51,332 nt of DNA from Opitutus sp. (GTDB taxonomy: Bacteria; Verrucomicrobiota; Verrucomicrobiia; Opitutales; Opitutaceae). Below are positions 8,270 through 15,734 of the stretch, piece after piece. The notes beneath the pieces were generated by a model. That model made no database searches and was not told the origin of the DNA. It saw only the letters and a list, made by a program, of their open reading frames with translations. Where the stretch lies: positions 1 through 51,332 of the forward strand of contig SIBG01000022.1 in assembly GCA_009695305.1 (NCBI GenBank), given 5' to 3'. A program made the position numbers and the translations under genes. Each line of letters begins with the position of its first letter. The stretch's first letter is position 1.

Positions 8270-9520
8270 TCAGTTGCCGCGCGTGCCGGTGGGGACGCCC
8301 TGGCTGCCGAGCTGGATATTTTGCGTGGTGTTCTGCTGCGCGTTGGTCGTAGCGCGCGTGGTCAGCGCATCCGGCTGGTTGTTGGTCGTCGTGCGGCCGG
8401 TGGTGCTCTGGAAGAGACCCTTCAGGATCGTCTCCACCTGCTTCACGTTCGCGTTCTCCATCGTGAAGGTGTAAACCTTCTGCTTGCGCGCCGAACTCGA
8501 ATCGAGCTGCGCCACCATCTCGGTAATGTCCGGCATCTGGTCCTTCGACGCCGTGACAATGATCGAGAACGTGCGTGGATCCGCCACCGCCACGACGGCC
8601 ACGGTGCGATTCGTGGCGCTGGTGCCACCGCGTCGTCCACCACGTCCGCTGGTCGTGCCACCACCGCCCGGGCGACCACCGCCCGGGGTGCCACCACCGC
8701 CAAAGCCGCCACCGCCAGGGGCACCGCCAAAGCCGCCGCCGAAGCCGCCGAGGAGGCCGCCCAGGCCACCTCCAGGAAATCCACCGCCGAACCCACCGCG
8801 GCCATTTTGGCTTTGCGTTGGGGCCGCGTAGAGATTCGTAAGCAGCTGCGCCATCTCGTAGGGATCGGCGTTCTTCAGCTTGAAGATCTTCATCGTCGAG
8901 ACCGAGTCGCTCGAGGTGTCGAGTGCATTTACGAGCGTGACGACCTGCTTGAGGTTAATGTTCGTGTCGGTGACGAGGAGGGAATTGCTGTCGGCATTGG
9001 CGGTGATCGTCGAGGAGCCGGGCAACATGGAGCCGAGGTCGCGCGCCGCGGTCGTCGCATCCAGATGCCGCAGCGGGATGATTTGGATGAACATCTCGGC
9101 GGTGCTCGGGATCTCCTCCGGATCGTTGCCCGTGCGGATCGGCAGATTCTTCTTTTTTGCGTCGTCCTTCGACGAGATCACAATCGTGCGACCCTGCACC
9201 ACAGCGGCGTAGCCGTTCTTGCTGAGCGCGATATTGAGCAATTGGATGGCCTCCGACTTGGAGACCGGCTGAGCGCTATACATGTCGACCGTGCCGCGCA
9301 CGGGAGTGTCGAGCACGATAATGAAGCCGGCGGCTTCACTCATATAGTTAAGGACGGTTTCGAGCGGCGCGCCGCGGAAATTGAATTTCAGTTCGCCGGG
9401 TCCACGCGCCGGAGTCACCGCGGCGGGCGGTGCGGCGGGTGCGGCTTCTTGGGCAAAGGCGCCGACGGCCAGCGTGGCGAATCCGAGCCACACGGTCGGG
9501 GTTAGGAGGGTGGTTTTCAT
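8270..9520 (-). CDS. Type II secretin, N-terminal periplasmic half (split GspD N0-N3')
   Basis: 416 residues with a signal peptide (MKTTLLTPTVWLGFATLAVG, AFAQ). It carries an N0-like domain (LKFNFRGAPLETVLNYMS through RTIVIS), N1 (FIQIIPLRHLDATTAARDLG through LVNALD) and N2 (IFKLKNADPYEMAQLLTNLY through VAQLD). Into N2 is inserted a roughly 60-residue Gly-rich loop. The protein ends just after the first half of N3 (YTFTMENANVKQVETILKGL) in an Asn/Thr/Gln-rich tail; the rest of N3 and the secretin barrel are in the downstream gene. The ATG overlaps the stop of the GspC-like gene by 4 nt. Probably assembles in the periplasm with the other half to form the vestibule of the channel (inference). 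Confidence 0.88.
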   Translation of the reverse strand: MKTTLLTPTVWLGFATLAVGAFAQEAAPAAPPAAVTPARGPGELKFNFRGAPLETVLNYMSEAAGFIIVLDTPVRGTVDMYSAQPVSKSEAIQLLNIALSKNGYAAVVQGRTIVISSKDDAKKKNLPIRTGNDPEEIPSTAEMFIQIIPLRHLDATTAARDLGSMLPGSSTITANADSNSLLVTDTNINLKQVVTLVNALDTSSDSVSTMKIFKLKNADPYEMAQLLTNLYAAPTQSQNGRGGFGGGFPGGGLGGLLGGFGGGFGGAPGGGGFGGGGTPGGGRPGGGGTTSGRGGRRGGTSATNRTVAVVAVADPRTFSIIVTASKDQMPDITEMVAQLDSSSARKQKVYTFTMENANVKQVETILKGLFQSTTGRTTTNNQPDALTTRATTNAQQNTTQNIQLGSQGVPTGTRGN

Positions 9521-10113
9521 GGTTGTAAATCCTTGTTTCGACGTTCCATCATTTTTCTTTCCAGTTCGCTGGCATTGGCCGGGATCACCACTGGCGCAGA
9601 GGGATCAAACTTGCCAGCGGTGGCTTTCGCCGCCGCCGCCGCTTCGCTGCGCACCACGTCGGCGGCGATGAGCGTCCAATCGCCGCCCTCGGGCCGGCGC
9701 AATTGCTGCCCGACGCTCACCGACATCGTCTTGCCCTCACGCTCCAGCTCGGCGCCTTGGGCCGCGACCTTGGTGACGGTGAACTTGTCGATCGACCCGC
9801 CAACGGTCAGGGCCTTCCGGAACGCGGCTGCGCTGCCATCGAAAAAAGCCCGCAGGCCGCGGTCCGAGTCCATCGTGCCGACGAGGGAAATCACGTCGAG
9901 GCGCGGAGCTGGCTCCTCCGCGGTGCGATCGCGGCGGCCGGTGCGGTTGGGGTTGAAGATATTGCGGTCGCCGATCAGGCGAAACGCTTCGAAACTCGGC
10001 GCGGTCGCGGCGCTACCCGCCGCCGGTGGCGCCGGCGCCGCGGCCTTCTTGTTCGCCGCGAACCCGTGGCCGGCACCGAGTAAAGCGAGACAGAGAATAA
10101 GGGGACGGTTCAT
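9517..10113 (-). CDS. GspC-like periplasmic type II secretion protein
   Basis: 198 residues: signal peptide (LILCLALLGAGHGFA), an Ala/Pro linker, then the short element FRLIGDRNIFNPNR typical of the GspC/PilP homology region. That element is followed by a small beta domain (DVISLVGTMDSDRGLRAFFD, KALTVGGSIDKFTVTKV). Family knowledge: the GspC homology region links the inner-membrane platform to secretin N0. This version has a signal-peptide-like N-terminus and no visible PDZ domain, so it is shorter than the classical proteobacterial GspC of about 270-300 residues. It overlaps both neighbours by 4 nt and lies directly upstream of the secretin N-domain gene, as expected for its partner. Confidence 0.75.
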   Translation of the reverse strand: MNRPLILCLALLGAGHGFAANKKAAAPAPPAAGSAATAPSFEAFRLIGDRNIFNPNRTGRRDRTAEEPAPRLDVISLVGTMDSDRGLRAFFDGSAAAFRKALTVGGSIDKFTVTKVAAQGAELEREGKTMSVSVGQQLRRPEGGDWTLIAADVVRSEAAAAAKATAGKFDPSAPVVIPANASELERKMMERRNKDLQP

Positions 10114-10658
10114 TGTTTACGCTCCAAGGGTGAAAGGCGGAGGCCGCTGACGACGAGACCAAGGGTAAGTTTCTGGCCGCCGTCGTCGCGCGCCGTCACT
10201 TCAACCGAATCGACCCGCAGCGCCATGGGGGATCGTTCCAACTCATACATGAAACGGCTCAAGGTCGAGAGCGATCCAGTAGCGTCGACGCGGCACTCCA
10301 GCAGCGAGTAGCGATCGGTCGCGCCGCGTTTCCACTGCGGGCGGATGGAGCTGAGTTCGACGCTGTTCGCGCGGCCCCAGCGGTCGAAGGCCGTCAGCAA
10401 ATCCTGCTCGGACTGCGCCGGGTCTTTTGGCAGCGCGTTTTTCTGCATCTCGGCCCACACGCGCTCCGTCTGCGCGGCGCGGGCGATCGTGCCACGGCCG
10501 GTGGAGACGAATTTCTGAAGTTTGACGATCTCGGCCGTGTGCGCCTGCCACGTTTGGTAGAGTGGCGTAAACACAATGCTATCGAGGATGAAGAGTGCCA
10601 CCATGGCGCCGGCCCCGATCACGAGCCAGCGTTGTCGGTCGGGAAGGTCGAGTTTCAT
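10110..10658 (-). CDS. GspM/PilO-like inner-membrane platform protein
   Basis: 182 residues from the ATG at 10658, which overlaps the upstream stop by 4 nt. It has a short basic cytoplasmic end, one membrane helix (WLVIGAGAMVALFILDSIVF), a coiled-coil-like helix (YQTWQAHTAEIVKLQKFV) and a ferredoxin-like periplasmic domain (SLLECRVDATGSLSTLSRFM, YELERSPMALRVDSVEVTAR). This matches the GspM/PilO architecture. It should pair with the adjacent GspL-like protein in the assembly platform. Sequence conservation in this family is low, so the assignment rests on architecture and gene order. Confidence 0.8.
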   Translation of the reverse strand: MKLDLPDRQRWLVIGAGAMVALFILDSIVFTPLYQTWQAHTAEIVKLQKFVSTGRGTIARAAQTERVWAEMQKNALPKDPAQSEQDLLTAFDRWGRANSVELSSIRPQWKRGATDRYSLLECRVDATGSLSTLSRFMYELERSPMALRVDSVEVTARDDGGQKLTLGLVVSGLRLSPLERKQ

Positions 10659-12058
10659 GTGCCGGAGTTGGCGTTCCAACGAAAAGTTAAGGTAAACTGC
10701 ATCGGCGTCTTGCCCCGGATCTGTTCGACCTTGAGGCCCGACACTTCCTTCGCCTGGTGCAAGGCTTCCTGCACGCGGAGCAACGACGCGTTGTCCCGCG
10801 CCGTGCCGCTGATGGTGATGATGGCGCCGCCGCGCACCTCGAAGCTCTTCGCCGTGACACCGCCGTGGTCGGGGAAGCACTCGGTCACGCGCTTCATGAT
10901 ACTGAGGCTGCGGAACGTGGTGTCATACCACGGCCGGAATTCCCGGATCTTCCCCTGAACCGCATCGAGCGCCACCACTTGCGCCTTCATCCCGTTCCAC
11001 TCGGAGCGCAGCGACCAGCGCTCGAACTCCAGCCAGGCAAAGGCGAGCACCGCCAGCACCGCCAGACCGCCCACCGCGAAACCCGCGGTCGCGAGCCGCT
11101 TGGAATTGTAGCGGGCCAGGAGCAGCGCCCACCGGCCCGGCCGCGGCGGCAGGAATTCCAGCCCGGGCGCGCCATCCTCCAGCCAGTTGGCCGCGAGCCG
11201 CTCCGCCATTTCCGCCGCGAGATTTTTTTCCGGCAGGTCGCCCCGCGCAAACGTGAGCCCCGCGGCCTTGGCCCAATCGCCGAGACTTTCAGCGAGCTGA
11301 CGAACCATCGTGGTCTCGCCGGTCAGGAACAACTCCCGCACCTCCGACCGCAGCTCGGTTGGCACCTGCTCAAAGGTGATGCGCAGTTCGCGCGCGACCG
11401 CGGCGCTATTGACGATCTTTTCGCCCACCTCGGACTCGATGCTCGACTCGCTCGTGCGAAACGCGGCGATCCCGCCACCGGCCGCCACCAGTAATGTCAC
11501 ACCCACGGGATCAACGGCCACCAGCACGCGGCCCGTGCCGGCTGGCACCGTCGCCTCCGGCAACACCGCCAGCCCGAGCGAAAAGCTCACCGGCTTCAAC
11601 CCCGCCGCCCGCAGCACCGCGCCGAGCTGCTCGATCTGCTCCTGCCGCACGGCGAGCTGCGTCACATAGGTGCCGGCGGCCGAGCGCTGGAAGGAACGCG
11701 TGATTTGCAACTGCGCCGGGTCGACCGGAAAACCCTTCTCCGCCTCAATCTGGAGGAAACTGGCGGCGTCTTCCGGCGAAAGGTCCGGCACTTTGGTATG
11801 CTGGCTCATCACCCAGCGCGGCGGGATGCCCACCACACAATGCCGTTCCCGGATGCCGGCCGCGTCGAGGTGATTTTTGATTTCGCGCCCGACGAGTTCG
11901 GCCTCCGGATGCAGCAGATCGAGCGTCAGCGCGGCGCTCGCCGCCTTGACGACCTCGAGGCCGCCCTTGGCGCGCGTCACATGAAACGCCCGCAGCTGGC
12001 CGTCGATCACCGTCAGGCCGAGCACGGACTGGGAGCGTTTCTTAGTTTTTCGTTTCAT
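10655..12058 (-). CDS. gspL: GspL-like platform protein (PilM-type actin fold plus PilN-like region)
   Basis: 467 residues from the ATG at 12058. The N-terminal two thirds resemble the PilM/GspL actin-like cytoplasmic domain (SVLGLTVIDGQLRAFHV, CVVGIPPRWVMSQHTKVPDL, FLQIEAEKGFPVD, VLVAVDPVGVTLLVAAGG). A membrane helix (FAVGGLAVLAVLAFAWLEFE) and a periplasmic ferredoxin-like domain follow (GVTAKSFEVRGGAIITISGT). GspL joins the GspE ATPase to the periplasmic platform. Spacing to gspK is 2 nt and to the gspM-like gene is a 4-nt overlap, so the three are surely one transcript. Confidence 0.88.
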   Translation of the reverse strand: MKRKTKKRSQSVLGLTVIDGQLRAFHVTRAKGGLEVVKAASAALTLDLLHPEAELVGREIKNHLDAAGIRERHCVVGIPPRWVMSQHTKVPDLSPEDAASFLQIEAEKGFPVDPAQLQITRSFQRSAAGTYVTQLAVRQEQIEQLGAVLRAAGLKPVSFSLGLAVLPEATVPAGTGRVLVAVDPVGVTLLVAAGGGIAAFRTSESSIESEVGEKIVNSAAVARELRITFEQVPTELRSEVRELFLTGETTMVRQLAESLGDWAKAAGLTFARGDLPEKNLAAEMAERLAANWLEDGAPGLEFLPPRPGRWALLLARYNSKRLATAGFAVGGLAVLAVLAFAWLEFERWSLRSEWNGMKAQVVALDAVQGKIREFRPWYDTTFRSLSIMKRVTECFPDHGGVTAKSFEVRGGAIITISGTARDNASLLRVQEALHQAKEVSGLKVEQIRGKTPMQFTLTFRWNANSGT

Positions 12059-12060
12059 AC

Positions 12061-13437
12061 TCAGGTGTCCTTCGTGCCGCTGAGCGTGCGCCGCGTCGTG
12101 GCGCCGAGGGCCCACCCGAAGCTGGTGAGGTCCTGACGGAAGACGATGCGCGGGGTGCCGGTGCTCAGGTCAAAAACGACTTTTTCGCGGCAATAGCCGC
12201 GACCGTTGGCGCCGACCGCCGCGATGTCGGCTGAAAACTGGTAGGACTGGTCGGTGATATAGCGGCCGGCCTGACGGATGCTGGCCGGCGAAAGCACCTG
12301 GGTGAGCCAGGCGAACGACGTGAGGAGTTCTGGATGGGCCGCCCGAAACGCGACCAGCGTGGCGGCGTTGTCGGGGCCGATGCCCGGGATGGCACCGAGG
12401 ACGGCTGCGCTCGCGGTGTTTACATTCACGAGGCCGGAAGCGACGCCGCCGTTTGCGGTCGCAGCGGTCAGGTCATTGTGAACGAGCCCAAACTCGTCCG
12501 CGGTCATCTGTGCCGCGATCATAAAGTCCGCCACGCTCGTATGCGTGGCGCCGCCCGCCCGCAAAACGATCTGGGTGGCGCGTTGCTGGGTGATGCCGCG
12601 CTGCGTCAGGCGCTGTAAGAGTTGCTGGCGGGTTTGGAGAGTCGGCGCGGTGGTGACGTTGAGGCGCCGCCCACCGGTGGGGGACGTCGCCGGCTGGCTG
12701 CTGTAGACCGTGACGTATTCGAGCAGCCCGGCGAGCAGCTGGCCATTCTGGTCGTCGCGCGGCGCAGACTGCTCGCCGTCGTCTTCGTTTGCATTGAGCA
12801 CGCCGTTGCGGTTCGTATCCTCGCCGAGGATGACGTCGAGCATGGCGCCGTTAATGAGACGGAGTTCGTCGACGGTCTCGTAGGCGGCGCCTTTGTTGTG
12901 CCGCGGCGGATCGAGTTTCCCGTAAATACCGTCAGCGGTGGCGGCGTTCTGGCTGGTGGCGCTGCGCCACGCGACGATCGCGTCCGCGAACTCGGCCGTC
13001 ATGCCCGGTAACGGCAGCGCCTGGAGCATCGCCGAAGTCACGGTGTTGAGATTCAGCTTCGACGATTCGTCGACGAGGGCAAAATAGGGCTCGTTGGTCT
13101 GCTGCTGTGGCAGTTCGTCGTGGTTGCGGCCGATAAACCAGAAACTCGCGTCGCCCACGGCGAGCGCCTCGGCCTTGTAATCCTCGATGTTCGGCACGAC
13201 GCCGCCGGTCGCATACTGCGTGAGCACGTAGGTGGCGTAGCGCGTGCCGCCGGCGATCGCCTGGCGCGCCGCGATCTCCGTGACGCGATTGTCGGCGGCC
13301 CGCAGCTCGGAGCTCATCGAGTTCGCGAAATAAAGCGTGAGCGCCACGAGCCCGAGGGAAATCCACATTACGATGATCAACACCGAACCGCGCTGGTCCC
13401 GGGACTGGGCTGAGGAAAATTTACCTGCGCGGGTCAT
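12061..13437 (-). CDS. gspK: Minor pseudopilin GspK
   Basis: 458 residues from the ATG at 13437 (4-nt overlap with gspJ). The prepilin leader cleaves at QRG/S, followed by the hydrophobic helix VLIIVMWISLGLVALTLYFA; the usual Glu at +5 is absent, as is normal for GspK. The globular part carries GspK landmarks: SKLNLNTVTSAML, two helix-hairpin-helix-like segments (LVNVNTASAAVLGAIPGIGP, DNAATLVAFRA), and an acidic calcium-type loop (EDTNRNGVLNANEDD). GspK caps the pseudopilus tip in the GspIJK complex. It is longer than typical proteobacterial GspK (about 320 residues). Confidence 0.92.
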   Translation of the reverse strand: MTRAGKFSSAQSRDQRGSVLIIVMWISLGLVALTLYFANSMSSELRAADNRVTEIAARQAIAGGTRYATYVLTQYATGGVVPNIEDYKAEALAVGDASFWFIGRNHDELPQQQTNEPYFALVDESSKLNLNTVTSAMLQALPLPGMTAEFADAIVAWRSATSQNAATADGIYGKLDPPRHNKGAAYETVDELRLINGAMLDVILGEDTNRNGVLNANEDDGEQSAPRDDQNGQLLAGLLEYVTVYSSQPATSPTGGRRLNVTTAPTLQTRQQLLQRLTQRGITQQRATQIVLRAGGATHTSVADFMIAAQMTADEFGLVHNDLTAATANGGVASGLVNVNTASAAVLGAIPGIGPDNAATLVAFRAAHPELLTSFAWLTQVLSPASIRQAGRYITDQSYQFSADIAAVGANGRGYCREKVVFDLSTGTPRIVFRQDLTSFGWALGATTRRTLSGTKDT

Positions 13438-14201
13438 TGGATGGTGGTGGCGGCGGCGGCGGCCTGCTGAGCGGTGGTGAGGGTCGCGACGATCACCGGC
13501 ACAACCAGCTCGATCGGTCCGGGATCGTTGCGGGTCGTGGCGTTCTCGCGCGGCGCGAGCACGAGGCTGAATTTGATCGCGCTGGGCAGGGTGATCGAGG
13601 TGATCGAGTCCCACGTCTCGACCCAGTTCTCGCCGTCGTAGAACGAAATTGCCGCCGTGCTCACGCCGGTCAGGAGCGTCTGGTCGAGCGTCGTCCCTTC
13701 CGTGACGGGCAGAAGGTTGCGGGTGACCACCCGGACGAGGTTCTTGGTGGCCCCGCCATCCGGCGCGGGAGACAAATAGTAGGAGACCATCTGCGCCTCG
13801 GCAAACGGCGTCCAACCATCCATCTTTCCCGAGTTGGTAAAGATGTCGGGCGTGACTCGCTCGCTGTTGCCATCCAAGTCGTTCGAGCTGTAGCTGTCGC
13901 TCACGAGTTGTCCCGAGAGTTTGGCGGTCGTGGACTGGGCATTGGGCGGGAGCATGATGCCGGCAAGATCCTTGCGGATGATCCCGAGCGTGCGCTGCAG
14001 CACGAGGTCGGTGTCGATCTTCTCGTGCGTGGCGTTGTGCAACCGCAGCGCGGCGAAAAACGTCGTGTTGATCACGAGCAACACGATGGCACCGATCGCG
14101 GTGGCGAGAAGCAGTTCGAGGAGCGTGAACCCTCCGGCGGTCAGGCGCGGGAGGCCGGAGGCGCGCGGGGCACGGCGAGAAGGTGGGGGGCGAAATATCA
14201 C
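13434..14201 (-). CDS. gspJ: Minor pseudopilin GspJ
   Basis: 255 residues. Type IV prepilin leader with cleavage at GG/FTLLELLLA, including the conserved Glu at +5, followed by a hydrophobic helix (AIGAIVLLVINTTFFAALRL). A long N-terminal extension of about 25 residues precedes the cleavage site. The globular domain includes TLGIIRKDLAGIMLPPNAQ and the pattern of an initially unpaired minor pseudopilin. Overlaps gspK and gspI by 4 nt each. Belongs to the GspIJK tip complex of the pseudopilus. Confidence 0.88.
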   Translation of the reverse strand: MIFRPPPSRRAPRASGLPRLTAGGFTLLELLLATAIGAIVLLVINTTFFAALRLHNATHEKIDTDLVLQRTLGIIRKDLAGIMLPPNAQSTTAKLSGQLVSDSYSSNDLDGNSERVTPDIFTNSGKMDGWTPFAEAQMVSYYLSPAPDGGATKNLVRVVTRNLLPVTEGTTLDQTLLTGVSTAAISFYDGENWVETWDSITSITLPSAIKFSLVLAPRENATTRNDPGPIELVVPVIVATLTTAQQAAAAATTIQ

Positions 14202-14695
14202 GGGGTCGTGCTGGTCGTCGTCGCGGCGGTTACCGTGGGGTCATACAACGTGCTGGCGGCGATATCGAAGGTGCTGCCCTGCACGTCGAACGAAACGCGC
14301 ACGGTCACCACCGTCAGGTTGGTCGTGGTGTCCTCGGTCCATGGCTCGGACTGCAGCGCCCACGGATAAGTGAAGTCGCCGTCCACGATGCTGCCGTAGG
14401 GAATCGCGGTGGTCACCAGACCAGTCAGGATCTGTTCGTCGAGCACGCGTTCGGCGATGCGCATCGCGGTCGCCTTGCGCTGCCCGAGGATCCCCGCACG
14501 GCTCGCCACGCTGACGCCGTGCATCGCGACTGGAATCACGATCGCCATGAACAACAAAGCGGCCAGCACTTCGGCCAGGGTGAATCCGCCGCCGCTGCAG
14601 CCGCGCCGCCCGTGACGCGGTGGACTCGCACGCACGAAGCGCGGCGAGGGCGACACGGCCTCAACCGGCGCCGGCGCCGGCGCGGAAAAATTCAT
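14198..14695 (-). CDS. gspI: Minor pseudopilin GspI
   Basis: 165 residues from the ATG at 14695, 4 nt after the gspH stop; an ATG at 14710 is an alternative that would overlap gspH. Prepilin cleavage is predicted at GG/FTLAEVLAALLF with Glu at +5. The mature part includes RKATAMRIAERVLDEQIL and a compact beta domain with a Thr-rich end. Its small size, gene order (H-I-J) and motif identify it as GspI, which nucleates the pseudopilus tip with GspJ and GspK. An extended N-terminal leader of about 40 residues is unusually long for a prepilin. Confidence 0.85.
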   Translation of the reverse strand: MNFSAPAPAPVEAVSPSPRFVRASPPRHGRRGCSGGGFTLAEVLAALLFMAIVIPVAMHGVSVASRAGILGQRKATAMRIAERVLDEQILTGLVTTAIPYGSIVDGDFTYPWALQSEPWTEDTTTNLTVVTVRVSFDVQGSTFDIAASTLYDPTVTAATTTSTTP

Positions 14696-14699
14696 GGCG

Positions 14700-15296
14700 T
14701 CAGTCGACATTGGACACGGGACGAATCTCGTAGGCGAGCCGGGTGGCGGCGGGAACCAGTTCCAGTCCGGCCCCGGTTCCCTGGCGAATGGTGATCTTGC
14801 TGACACTCGAATCGTCGAAGAAGCCATCGGGCGTAAAGCGGATGGAGGCGAGCCCTTCGGTGGTGAGGCCAAGTTTCTCGTCGTCCTGTTCGGAGACGAG
14901 TCCGACGACGTCCGTGGGCGTTTCCAGCGTCAAACTGGGGTCCGTCGCATAAGTGACTGCCCGCGCATCGCCGTCGGGTTCATTGAAACTAGATTGCACC
15001 GCGATCCCGTAGGTCGAAGTCGCCGGGTTGACCCAGAGGATGACGGGCACGCCCTCAGAGACCGCGCGACTCTGGGCGTAGTGCGTGAGGGACAGGAGGC
15101 GGCGCGCCTCGAAGTTCAGCGCGCGGCCCCGGAAGAACGAACCCATGCTCGCCACCACGAACAGCGCGGTAATCGCCAGCAGCGCGAGCACGAAGATCAG
15201 TTCAATCAGCGTGAACGCGCGGCCGCCACCGCCGGGGCGGCGGAGGGAGGCACGCGGCGAGGCGAGCGGAAAATTACTTTGCCGAAATGCGCGCAT
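14700..15296 (-). CDS. gspH: Minor pseudopilin GspH
   Basis: 198 residues with a prepilin site at GR-A/FTLIELIFVLALLA (Glu at +5). GspH-type core follows: RGRALNFEARRLLSLTHYAQ then SRAVSEGVPVILWVNP, in which the helix with Arg/Ser pairs precedes the first beta-strand, then GLASIRFTPDGFFDDSSVSK near the C-terminus. The residue before the cleavage point is Ala in a GRA/F context rather than the usual Gly, which may affect peptidase recognition. The start overlaps the 3' end of gspG by 23 nt. Confidence 0.87.
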   Translation of the reverse strand: MRAFRQSNFPLASPRASLRRPGGGGRAFTLIELIFVLALLAITALFVVASMGSFFRGRALNFEARRLLSLTHYAQSRAVSEGVPVILWVNPATSTYGIAVQSSFNEPDGDARAVTYATDPSLTLETPTDVVGLVSEQDDEKLGLTTEGLASIRFTPDGFFDDSSVSKITIRQGTGAGLELVPAATRLAYEIRPVSNVD

Positions 15297-15726
15297 TCAT
15301 CACGTCGTCGGCGGTGCCGGGCTGGCCATCCGGACCCATGGAAACAATGTCGTAGCCGTTGGCGTTCACCCGGCCGGGATATTCGTAAACGTAGGGATGC
15401 CCCCAGGGATCGAGCGGGATGTCGCTCTTCAGGTAGGGCCCGCGCCAGCCGGTCGTATCAGCCGGCTGGATCAACAGCTGTTGCAGGCCGTCCTGACCAC
15501 GCGGATAGCTGCCGGTATCAACCTCGAACGCATCGAGGGCGGTGCCGAAGCTGGAAATCTGCGTGATCGCCGCGGTGATGCGGGCCTGCTCGGTGCGGCC
15601 GGTGAACTTCGGGATCACGAGGGCGGCGAGGATGCCGAGGATCACGAGCACCAGCAGGAGCTCAACGAGCGTAAAGCCCCGCCGGGAGGAAGGACGCGCG
15701 CGTTTCTTCGAGTGGTTCAGTTTCAT
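15274..15726 (-). CDS. gspG: Major pseudopilin GspG
   Basis: 150 residues, the normal length for the major pseudopilin. Cleavage site RRG/FTLVELLLVLVILGILAA with Glu at +5. Mature landmarks are all present: VIPKFTGRTEQARITAA, AFEVDTGSYPRGQDGLQQLL, WRGPYLKSDIPLDPWGHPY and the C-terminal calcium loop region SMGPDGQPGTADDV. GspG polymerises into the pseudopilus that drives substrates through the secretin. Lies 8 nt after gspF. Confidence 0.97.
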   Translation of the reverse strand: MKLNHSKKRARPSSRRGFTLVELLLVLVILGILAALVIPKFTGRTEQARITAAITQISSFGTALDAFEVDTGSYPRGQDGLQQLLIQPADTTGWRGPYLKSDIPLDPWGHPYVYEYPGRVNANGYDIVSMGPDGQPGTADDVMNARISAK

Positions 15727-15734
15727 GGAGGGAG

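Noticed and set aside
8640..8800. Proline-rich open frame on the plus strand opposite the secretin N-half
   Set aside because: It is the complement of the Gly-rich codons in the secretin N2 insert; a low-complexity shadow.
7096..9520. The split secretin as a sequencing frameshift
   Set aside because: The two frames are separated by 43 bp and the second gene begins with a complete signal peptide, which a frameshift would not create.
13438..13815. N-terminal extension of GspK beyond 13437
   Set aside because: It overlaps gspJ in another frame and has no family similarity. The prepilin leader starts at 13437.
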